NCBI GenBank assembly: GCA_902984215.1
Contig: CADWAF010005557.1
Location: 1-16,305, forward strand
Direction of reading: 5' to 3'
Length of the DNA stretch: 16,305 nucleotides
Source of the DNA: Willaertia magna
Lineage: Eukaryota > Heterolobosea > Eutetramitea > Acrasida > Naegleriidae
The notes below the pieces were generated by a model, which was not told the origin of the DNA, ran no database searches, and saw only the letters and a list, made by a program, of their open reading frames with translations. Positions 8,766 through 15,811 of this stretch are shown one piece after another. The position numbers were made by a program, and so were the translations under genes. Each line of letters starts with the position of its first letter. Within the stretch, counting starts at the first letter, position 1.

Positions 8766-8830
8766 ACAATAATTTGTACTTCTACAACATTTTTTTTTCG
8801 AATTAAAATTAATTTCTGTAGATTTATTAT
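8766..8830. other. Short convergent intergenic spacer
   Basis: Only 65 bp separate two convergent stop codons. It includes a run of about nine T (around 8790-8798) and AT-rich sequence that must serve as the 3' ends of both transcripts. Overlapping 3' untranslated regions are therefore likely. Confidence 0.5.
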
Positions 8831-11026
8831 TTATTCAAGTACAGGCAATTGGCCTTTTTGTATTTCTCTGGCGACCTTTATCATTTCCTCTCTAACGTCC
8901 TTAATGAAATGCCTCTCTAGAGGCGAAACCTTGGAACGGTCAACATCTAACCTTGCATAGTACTTGCCTAACTTTTGTAAACCATCTTTTTGGGCTATTT
9001 TGCCTGTAAAAATAGATAGGTAAACAATTAAGAAATTGATGGTAAAGGTATTCTTAAAGGATGGGTTGTAATATAGCTCTAATTCACTAAGTATATTGTC
9101 TATATCTTCGTGGGGATCATATTCTTCTATACGACCCATGGTAGGATCATTCTTTTCGTCAATAGGTTCCTTTTTCTCTTTCACTTTTTCTTTGTTTTCA
9201 GCTTTCTCCAATCTTAGTTCTTCTTTACATCCATTTACAATAAATATAATTTTCTTAAAGGTATATTCCAATAAAGCTTCATCATTCAATAAATATTTAA
9301 CAGAGTCTACTAAATTAATAATACTTTCTACAATTGCTTCTTTACTCTCTTCAAATCCTTCTCCTAAATCATCAATCTCTAGAGAACAATAAAAATATTT
9401 TAATAAATTGCTAACATATGTTTGACTTCTTCTAGTATAACTCATACTCATATCCAATGAATCAAAAGCATTTCTTATATATTCTTTATGTTTTTGAATA
9501 TCTCCTTTGCTCTTATAAATATCTGCAAGTTTTATTAAAACTTCACTTCGTAAATTTTCATCAGCTAATGTATGTAAAGATTTTTGAGGGGCAATCAACC
9601 CTTTAATTCCATCAATTAAATCTAATGATAAATCTGGTTGACCCTTTAAATAATAAAGATTAGCTAAACATATTAATCCAAATAGATTATTATCTCTTTT
9701 TACAATACTATTTAATTCATATATTTTCTTATCAACATTCTTTTCATCTATATCTGGTAAAATGGTTAATACATCAATACAATCTTTTAATGATAGCTCT
9801 AAACTACTTTCAAAATCAATAATTTTAGTTTGTTGTAAACGCATATTCTTTTTAAAAGAATTAAATAAATTTAAAATTTCATTCTTTCTTGAATTATTAT
9901 TTTCTAAAATAAATAAATAAAATAATAAATAAAATGAACTAACATAATTTTCAATTTCTAAATCAATATTATATTTTTCTTTAAATTCATTTAACTTATT
10001 TTGTTTAATTAAATTAGTTACTAAGTCTTGATATTCATGTAACATATTGATTAAAGAAATCTCTTTTGCAATACTTTCAATAAAACCTTTGAATGTTTCA
10101 TTTTCTTTAAATTCTTTTAATAAAAATCTTGGAATATCTTTAACTTCTTTAACGGTATCTTCTATAGCTAGTAATTTTACAACATTTGGACTAAGGTCTT
10201 TAGATAGTTTATGAACAATTCCTTTTAAAGCAATTTCATTTATATCAGTAAATCCTCTGGTTATACATGGTAACATTAATTTCACAACACGTAAATGTTG
10301 TGCATTATTAATTTCTACAACTACTTCTTCTTCTTTAACTTGTTGTTTTTCTTCTTCTTCTTTTATTTCATTTTTTATTTCTTCTTTTATTGTTACTTGT
10401 TCTTTACTTTCTTTCATTTCAACCTTTTCCTTTTGTCTTTTAATAAAACTATATAAATTAACAATTTTAGTAACCATAAGACTTGTTTCTAATGGATATT
10501 CGGATTTTAAAGTATGATGTAATTCATTTTCAATTTCCGTAAGTTCTTTATCAATATCGGTTTTTTCATCAATTCTAGCTCCATTAACTATAGTTTCTTT
10601 CATTTCAGTACTTATTTCCTTTAAGCTTCCCATCATCGTTTCCATATTACTTTTCATTGTCATTATATCTTCTTCTGTTAAATTTAAATCGGTTATTGCT
10701 TCTTCATCGTTAAGGAATTCATTTAAAAATTTATCATCTGAAAAGAGTGGATGAGGTTCATCATCGGGATGGTTGTAAAATATTAATTTACGAATTTCAT
10801 TTAATTCTTGTTCTTCTTCTGGGTTAATCTCTTTATTTTCATTTTGTAATTCTGTTTTTTTATCATCATTTTCCGAAAGTAAAGTATTGGTATGATATTT
10901 ACTATTTAAAGATCTTGTTGAATGAAGAAAAGAAGAAGAGGAAGTGAAAAGTGTTTTCCGAGGATAGGATACCTTTTTGATATGTGGAGCAAAGACTGGC
11001 AAAATTTTTTTACAGTGTTTCAGCAT
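8831..11026 (-). CDS. TPR-containing protein with mitochondrial-type leader
   Basis: The 731-residue single-exon protein begins with a Lys/Arg/Ser-rich stretch with almost no acidic residues for about 50 residues (MLKHCKKILPVFAPHIKKVS...), typical of a mitochondrial presequence. Residues about 60-240 are Glu/Lys-rich and probably helical or coiled-coil, including a low-complexity KEEE/VKEEEVVVE stretch. Residues about 446-523 contain tetratricopeptide-like helical pairs: LFGLICLANLYYLKGQPDLSLDLI and SEVLIKLADIYKSKGDIQKHKEYIRNAF. The C-terminal 200 residues are helical and unassigned. I do not recognise the orthologue. An assembly, translation or import role in mitochondria would fit TPR plus a leader, but that is inference. 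It ends 65 bp from the convergent gene upstream in the window and shares a divergent promoter with the RCC1-like gene. Confidence 0.8.
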   Translation of the reverse strand: MLKHCKKILPVFAPHIKKVSYPRKTLFTSSSSFLHSTRSLNSKYHTNTLLSENDDKKTELQNENKEINPEEEQELNEIRKLIFYNHPDDEPHPLFSDDKFLNEFLNDEEAITDLNLTEEDIMTMKSNMETMMGSLKEISTEMKETIVNGARIDEKTDIDKELTEIENELHHTLKSEYPLETSLMVTKIVNLYSFIKRQKEKVEMKESKEQVTIKEEIKNEIKEEEEKQQVKEEEVVVEINNAQHLRVVKLMLPCITRGFTDINEIALKGIVHKLSKDLSPNVVKLLAIEDTVKEVKDIPRFLLKEFKENETFKGFIESIAKEISLINMLHEYQDLVTNLIKQNKLNEFKEKYNIDLEIENYVSSFYLLFYLFILENNNSRKNEILNLFNSFKKNMRLQQTKIIDFESSLELSLKDCIDVLTILPDIDEKNVDKKIYELNSIVKRDNNLFGLICLANLYYLKGQPDLSLDLIDGIKGLIAPQKSLHTLADENLRSEVLIKLADIYKSKGDIQKHKEYIRNAFDSLDMSMSYTRRSQTYVSNLLKYFYCSLEIDDLGEGFEESKEAIVESIINLVDSVKYLLNDEALLEYTFKKIIFIVNGCKEELRLEKAENKEKVKEKKEPIDEKNDPTMGRIEEYDPHEDIDNILSELELYYNPSFKNTFTINFLIVYLSIFTGKIAQKDGLQKLGKYYARLDVDRSKVSPLERHFIKDVREEMIKVAREIQKGQLPVLE

Positions 11027-11271
11027 TTTTTTTAAATATTTAATTTATGCTAAAAAAATACCACAATGAATTTTGTACCTTAATTTTTTCCGAATATCAA
11101 GAGTACAAAAACTATTGGAGATTTTAAATTGTTGTCAAGTGTTCTACAATGTAATACATTTTGTTGGCATTTGCAAAAAAAATGATGTTTTTAAACCAAA
11201 AGAATTAGCTCCAGAAAAGCCGCTAAAATAACGGTTATTTGCTTTTTTAAATTAAAGACAAGTTTTTAAAA
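11027..11271. promoter_or_regulatory. Divergent promoter between TPR gene and RCC1-like gene
   Basis: These 245 bp lie between two opposed start codons. A perfect 7-bp inverted repeat with a one-base centre, AAATAAC-G-GTTATTT, occupies 11226-11240, ending 31 bp before the RCC1-like start. Its core AACGG matches the minimal Myb-type element. The rest is A/T-rich with poly-A and poly-T tracts. Confidence 0.45.
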
Positions 11272-12672
11272 ATGACTCACAAAAACTCAATGTTTGCAGT
11301 ATTCAGAGTTCCCTTAAACAAACAGGAGAAAGGCAGTATAAGTGATACAGAAAGTATTTGTAGCTCTTTTTCTTCTGTAAATGATAGATCTGTAAAAAGT
11401 GAAATATTGGAAGTTAACAATATACATTTCCCTGAGATTTCAACAGAAGAAATAGAAGAAGAAACTGGAATAATTAAAGTTTTTTATCCTTACACGATTA
11501 AATTGATTAAGGTAGCCTCAGGATCTAAACACACACTATTTCTGTTCAGGTACGTTTAATATTAACACCTTGGATGTTTTACAATAATAACAGCAACGGT
11601 AATGTTTTTTGTCTTGGATCCAATATTTATGGTGAGCTTGGAATTGGTTACGAATACGAGAAAATTGAAGGAGACAATGCCCTACAAAATACTTTTTTTA
11701 CATCCAGCAAAGGTACTTTTTGTGAAAATATTTCATGTGGAAAACATCATTCTATTTTTTGTTGTAAAAACAAAGATGTTTATGGATGTGGAAGTAATCA
11801 ACAAAACCAATTAAGCTGTGTTTTGGAATCTTCAGCTGAAAGCAATAATTGTTACTATACTCCTCTCAAACTAGTTATTAACAGTATTAACTCTTCTCCA
11901 GTATGTTTTGGTGAATATGCAACCATGGATTTTCAACCATATTTTGTGAGTATTTGTGGGGGCAATGAATTTGGTCAACTAGGATCTAAAACTAGAAAAA
12001 CAATACATGGAATGAAAATGTTAATAGATGATGGAATATGTAATGATAGAAATTTAAAAAAGAGCTACGACATTACACTGGAACGGTCTAACATAATTCA
12101 AGTAGCTTGCACTTACAATGCCTCATATGTTATAATTGAAAGAAAACACACGAACAATGATACTTATTTAGATGTTGGAAAGCTACAAAATGGTTTAATT
12201 TCTTATATTTTTACTTTTGAAAATAGAGATCACCTTTATGGCTTATACTGTACCAAAAACTTCCCTATAATTCATTGTTGTAAGTTTATTAATAATACTT
12301 TACTCACATATACAAGATGACAAAAAGTGCAATGCAAGTGGGGTGGTGATTCCTACACACAAACTTCAATATTATAGAAAGTACAAAGGAGGGAAAACAA
12401 GGAATATACCTACATCAATAGATAAATATTCTTTCCTTTCTTTCTCTGGTATTATAGGTAGTAATTCAGTGGAAATACAAAGCATTATAACAAATCCCTA
12501 CAATGATTGCTTTGCCTTAGTAGAACGTAATAACCACGCCCTTAGATTGATAAGAAAATCAGAAAAGCCTAAGAAAATTATGCCTGATGATTTTATTTCC
12601 AACAAGGAAGTTGAATTTAATCAAATTTTACTGAGCTATTCAGAAGAAACTATTTTCTTCTATTTGAGCTAA
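11272..12672 (+). CDS. RCC1-repeat (regulator of chromosome condensation-like) protein, three exons
   Basis: Exons 11272-11549, 11594-12279 and 12317-12672 give 439 residues. The introns are 44 nt (GTACGT...CAG) and 37 nt (GTAAGT...AAG), and phases match. The first splice restores a canonical RCC1 repeat: VASGSKHTLFLF joined to SNGNVFCLGSNIYGELGIG (about residues 79-112). Further blades: ISCGKHHSIFCCKNKDVYGCGSN (about 139-160), VSICGGNEFGQLGS (about 212-225), and a degenerate IIQVACTYNASYVII (about 260-275). The first 75 residues are Ser/Glu-rich and look disordered. Canonical RCC1 has seven blades. Only three or four are recognisable here, so the C-terminal half has diverged or folds differently. 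RCC1-like proteins include Ran exchange factors and many unrelated scaffolds. This one is too degenerate to call a Ran GEF. The next gene on the same strand starts 54 bp downstream. Confidence 0.82.
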
Positions 12673-12726
12673 CTTTCTAATTGAGTTCAATTAGGAACTG
12701 TAAAGTCTTTAGATTAATCACAAAAA

Positions 12727-13338
12727 ATGCAAGACAACAATAACGGAGGTAGCAGAATTACCCCTAGAAACGCTTTATTTGCCTCTATAGTTTCTTCATT
12801 TCTTTTCTGTGGTTGTCTTATTGTTTTTGTTGTTATATACGTTGCACTTATCATTTCGGCCTTTGCTGCACAAAAAGATGAAAACAGATATTCTACATTT
12901 TACAGCTGGCCACTTTATTTAGCTATAGCTTCTTTAATATTGTCCCTTGGTTCCTTAGTAGCTGTGTACAAGAGGCTTCAGATTTATAGAGGCGAAAGAG
13001 CATCGGAAATAGCAATGACACAAATCCCATCAACCTCAGAGACAACACTGCCTGTTAATCCACCACCTTCTTACCCAACAACAGAAGAAACGCCTGTCGC
13101 TGATAATATTAATCCTCCTCATCCTAATGTTTTACATGTTTTACCTCCTTATCCTCTCACACCCACAGCACCCGAAAGCTATTACAATAGTATTTATCCA
13201 ACAGTTTATTCACCAAATGTTGTACCAAACGAAGAAATGATTGAACAGGGTGTTGTTCCTCCAACCTCAAATCTGCCTCGACAACCAATTAACTATGACT
13301 CAAAAATTGATGCACAAATTTATCATCGTCAACAATAA
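12727..13338 (+). CDS. Small two-TM membrane protein with Pro-rich PPxY/LPxY tail
   Basis: This is a 203-residue single-exon protein. There are two strong hydrophobic segments, about 16-48 and 60-80, joined by a short polar loop (KDENRYSTFYS), followed by a basic KRLQIYRGERAS stop-transfer region. This predicts both termini on the cytosolic side. The tail (about 90-203) is Pro/Thr/Tyr-rich and disordered. It carries PPSY (113-116) and LPPY (139-142), which match PPxY and LPxY ligands of WW domains, and YNSI (153-156), which fits a Yxx-hydrophobic endocytic signal. This layout resembles membrane adaptors that recruit NEDD4-family HECT ligases (for example the Ndfip type), but no sequence homology is evident. 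Family unknown; the gene itself looks real from composition and spacing. Confidence 0.72.
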   Translation: MQDNNNGGSRITPRNALFASIVSSFLFCGCLIVFVVIYVALIISAFAAQKDENRYSTFYSWPLYLAIASLILSLGSLVAVYKRLQIYRGERASEIAMTQIPSTSETTLPVNPPPSYPTTEETPVADNINPPHPNVLHVLPPYPLTPTAPESYYNSIYPTVYSPNVVPNEEMIEQGVVPPTSNLPRQPINYDSKIDAQIYHRQQ

Positions 13339-13443
13339 TACTTTAATATTAATCTAAATGCGTTTTGTAAAGCTGTTGACACAAAGAAGTATATGTAAAT
13401 AATAACAATTCATGAAGAATTACCTAGAAATTATTCCCTTAAT
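13339..13443. other. Convergent intergenic spacer
   Basis: These 105 bp lie between the stop codons of the membrane-protein gene (+) and the PPR-like gene (-). The spacer is A/T-rich and must hold 3' processing signals for both. No gene or repeat is seen. Confidence 0.4.
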
Positions 13444-14586
13444 TTATTTTTCTACAGGAGTAAATTCTCTATCGAAATATTCTCTTTCTTTATCATTCCA
13501 AACTGTACTATCATGTGTTCCAATATCATCATGACTACAATGTTCATGGTCACATTCAATAAATTCATCCAAATCATCAAACTCATCATTTTCTAAAGGT
13601 TCCCATTGTTGATGGAAAGGAACATTTAAAATTCTTTCTAAATATTGAATATAATCTTCATCTTCCCTTAGTTTGTTATTATCTTCAAAATTTAAAGAGC
13701 TAACAGCAAAAGGATCACGTGATAACATTGCTTGTAACATTGCAGGATATCTAGACATTCTCTTAATTAAAGCATCTAATAAATAACATGATTTAATAAA
13801 GGTTGGATCTCTAGTGTTGTGTGAAAGTATTTCCTTTAATTTTGCGTATAATGGAAAATAAATTCTTATATGAGGTGGTACTTTATATCTATCTTCTAAA
13901 TCAACAATAAATTTATAACATTCCTCTAATTTTGAATTTTGTAAATAACTTATTACAATATTTTCATAAGTATCATAATCTACAGTTAAATTTAATTCAT
14001 TATGAATTACATCAATTAAATAAAGAATTACTTTTAAATCATTTAATTCATATGCAATATTAATTAAATTTAAAAAACAAATAAATTTATTATTGCTATT
14101 TTCATCTTTTAAATAATTAGATAATATCTTAATTGAATTTAATAATCTTTCAGCATTCTTTTGAAAGTTTTCTTTTTGTTCTTTCACAATTTTATTACTT
14201 TTTGTTATTGAATGTATTAATCTATCTAATTCTTTAATGTACCCCTGATTAGATGTTGGAATAAAAGAATATAATCTTTGTCTAATAATCTCCCATTGTT
14301 TTAATAACTCTTGACATTGATTAGATGTAAAATGATATTCCCTTGTTATTGGAAAGTTTAAACTTTGTTTCTGATTATTATTCTTATCAGATAATATTAC
14401 ATTATGTTTATTACTACTTTGAAAGCTTAATGTGTGATAATTAAATTGCTGACTTATCAACACAAAAGAAGAAGCAAACTTATTAAAATATAATTTATTT
14501 TTAACCACACCTCTCCCGACAATCACACGATTAAGAAATAAAAAAGAATTTTTATCTATTTGTTTTTTACTTAAAGCCTTTAACAT
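13444..14586 (-). CDS. PPR-like, probably mitochondrial protein
   Basis: The 380-residue single-exon protein starts with a basic, hydroxylated, nearly acid-free stretch (about 1-60; many Lys/Arg, one Asp before residue 60), as in mitochondrial presequences. Residues about 167-202 and 203-239 fit two tandem pentatricopeptide-type helical hairpins. The second (DYDTYENIVISYLQNSKLEE, then YKFIVDLEDRYKVPP) is the better match. PPR proteins bind organellar RNA and act in processing or translation. With only two recognisable motifs the RNA-binding role is unproven. The C-terminal 45 residues are acidic with a Cys/His cluster (C345, H347, H349, C350, H352, H358) that could bind a metal. The start codon is 21 bp downstream of the preceding gene's stop on the same strand, so its promoter must lie within that gene. 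Confidence 0.76.
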   Translation of the reverse strand: MLKALSKKQIDKNSFLFLNRVIVGRGVVKNKLYFNKFASSFVLISQQFNYHTLSFQSSNKHNVILSDKNNNQKQSLNFPITREYHFTSNQCQELLKQWEIIRQRLYSFIPTSNQGYIKELDRLIHSITKSNKIVKEQKENFQKNAERLLNSIKILSNYLKDENSNNKFICFLNLINIAYELNDLKVILYLIDVIHNELNLTVDYDTYENIVISYLQNSKLEECYKFIVDLEDRYKVPPHIRIYFPLYAKLKEILSHNTRDPTFIKSCYLLDALIKRMSRYPAMLQAMLSRDPFAVSSLNFEDNNKLREDEDYIQYLERILNVPFHQQWEPLENDEFDDLDEFIECDHEHCSHDDIGTHDSTVWNDKEREYFDREFTPVEK

Positions 14587-14607
14587 TTTTTTCTTATTGT
14601 TTCTTAT

Positions 14608-15387
14608 TTATTTCATTTCATCTAGTTTTGAGTACAAGTGTTTAATAACAGTTTGTGAAGGTAGAGGAGCCTCTCCGCTAATGATATCATCTATTTCTTC
14701 TTCAGAAAGTTCTTTCTTTTCTTTACCTTGTCCTAATAGTTCTTCATCTTCATGTAAATAACCATCTGGTTTAAAGGATTCATCCAAACTAATTGATATT
14801 TAAATTAATCGGAAAAGAAGAAAAATTTATACTTACGCAGCTTCATAAAGTGCATTAGTGAAGAGAGTATCTAAATGGAGAGCATCTGTAGTTTCCTTTA
14901 AGAATGGATCTTCAACATAAACATCATCTCCTCTTTTATAATTTTCAAGAGCTAAATATAAGCTTGAAACAGCCTCATCATTCAATATCTTCATTCTAGC
15001 ATTAACTAACTCTTTAGGCTAAACAATTCCGATAAGAAAAAATAGAATAAATAAATTTGAAAGAAGGAGACTAACCTTTTTCAAAGCATTATTAACTGCT
15101 GCAACAATAAAACTATTCTTTCTATGTTCCGGTAAATTAGCAATTGTTGGATGTAATTCAATTTTATTTATATCTCCAAGTCCATTAATATGGGCAATTA
15201 CATTTGGTTTATTATCATCATATTTTTCAAAAGTTTTACCTGTGAATTTAGAGTGTTGTAATTCAAATCTTAGTTTTTCTCTATTTAAATTTACTAAATG
15301 TTTTATTTCTTCTCCTTGTTTTGGTGTTAATTTACCACCTCTCACTAAAAATCTAACGACATTTGTTAAAGATTTCACTGCAGACAT
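14608..15387 (-). CDS. YbaB/EbfC-family-like nucleoid-associated protein, three exons
   Basis: Exons 15387-15076, 15018-14837 and 14788-14608 give 224 residues. The introns are 57 nt (GTTAGT...TAG) and 48 nt (GTAAGT...TAG) with matching phases. Residues about 45-115 resemble the bacterial YbaB/EbfC DNA-binding family: F-T-G-K near 48, the strand-turn pattern VIAHINGLGDINKIELHP (63-80), then the helix FIVAAVNNALKK (93-104) followed by a basic helix. These align with the E. coli YbaB pattern as I recall it (VTGESG..., NGAHNCRRVEIDP..., DLVAAAFNDAARR). The first 24 residues are basic with no acidic residue, compatible with mitochondrial import. The remaining 100 residues (acidic, EDEELLG, ELSEEEIDDIISGEAPLPS) extend beyond the bacterial length of about 110. 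Known eukaryotic members are mainly plastid proteins (such as STIC2). A mitochondrial nucleoid role is inferred. The PPR-like gene follows after 21 bp. Confidence 0.68.
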
Positions 15388-15555
15388 TTTTTATTTAATG
15401 AACGAAAGTCAATCTTCATTGATGTAAAACACAACAAATACCACAAAAACCACAACCAATACAACTCCAAAAACCAACCCCCAACAAACAAATAACAAAA
15501 CTCTTAAGCGTTTCTCAAATATGTTAGAAAGAATTTTTTAAAACACATTTCACAA
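15388..15555. promoter_or_regulatory. Upstream region of the YbaB-like gene and of tRNA-Val
   Basis: The plus strand has no G from 15425 to 15507 (83 nt) and is mostly A and C, so the YbaB-like sense strand is C-free and T/G-rich there. CAAAAACCAA at 15468-15477 recurs inverted at 15654-15663, beyond the tRNA. The tract probably forms the promoter or leader of the minus-strand gene. Confidence 0.4.
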
Positions 15556-15629
15556 GCAGCGGTAGATCAGTTGGTTAGATCGTAAGCCTAACACGCTTAA
15601 GGTCACGAGTTCAAGCCTCGTTCGCTGTA
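15556..15629 (+). tRNA. tRNA-Val (anticodon AAC)
   Basis: The 74-nt cloverleaf is complete. Acceptor stem: GCAGCGG (15556-15562) with TCGCTGT (15622-15628), with G-U pairs at both ends; discriminator A is at 15629. D arm: GATC (15565-15568), loop AGTTGGTTA, GATC (15578-15581). Anticodon stem: TAAGC (15583-15587) with GCTTA (15595-15599), perfectly paired. Loop: CTAACAC, so the anticodon is AAC (15590-15592), read as inosine-AC for GTT/GTC valine codons. T arm: ACGAG (15605-15609), loop TTCAAGC, CTCGT (15617-15621). There is no intron and no encoded CCA, as expected in a eukaryotic nucleus. The internal B box (AGTTCAAGCCT) is good; the A box has A in place of the usual pyrimidine at its fourth base. 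The first pair, G1-U72, is unusual. Confidence 0.93.
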
Positions 15630-15634
15630 TACAA

Positions 15635-15638
15635 TTTT
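15635..15638 (+). terminator. Pol III terminator of tRNA-Val
   Basis: A run of four T begins six bases after the tRNA discriminator base. Four T is the minimal RNA polymerase III stop signal. Identification rests on position. Confidence 0.5.
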
Positions 15639-15811
15639 AATTTGCTTTTGTATTTGGTTTTTGTTGGTTTAGTAAAAAGGAATGGGTTTATATGATGGAA
15701 GACGCCAATTGGTTTGTTATTATAAAATAGGGTGTGTTGTTTTTGAATGATGGTCGCTGGATAACGACAGCTGATGTTTTTGCTGAACTGTGTAAATTTC
15801 ACCACAAAAAA
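15639..15811. other. Spacer between tRNA-Val and the Frizzled-like gene
   Basis: These 173 bp begin T/G-rich (15641-15670) and become mixed. The region should contain the promoter of the downstream gene. Open frames crossing it on either strand show no recognisable protein features. Confidence 0.35.

Noticed and set aside
9096..9392. Plus-strand Ser/Phe-rich frame inside the TPR gene
   Set aside because: It is antisense to Glu/Lys-rich coding sequence and has no independent features.
12343..12672. Treating 12343-12672 as its own gene
   Set aside because: A 37-nt GT-AG intron joins it in phase to the upstream RCC1-like exons, and it has no ATG of its own at the start.
15468..15663. Inverted 10-mers around tRNA-Val as ends of a tRNA-targeting mobile element
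   Set aside because: The repeats are low-complexity, there is no target-site duplication, and the interior holds no element genes.
15611..15805. Minus-strand 64-codon frame overlapping the tRNA 3' half
   Set aside because: It overlaps the tRNA T arm and the promoter of the Frizzled-like gene and shows no domain.
15734..15811. Upstream in-frame ATG extending the Frizzled-like protein by 26 residues
   Set aside because: It would place a polar stretch ahead of a textbook signal peptide; the ATG at 15812 in an A-rich context is a better start.
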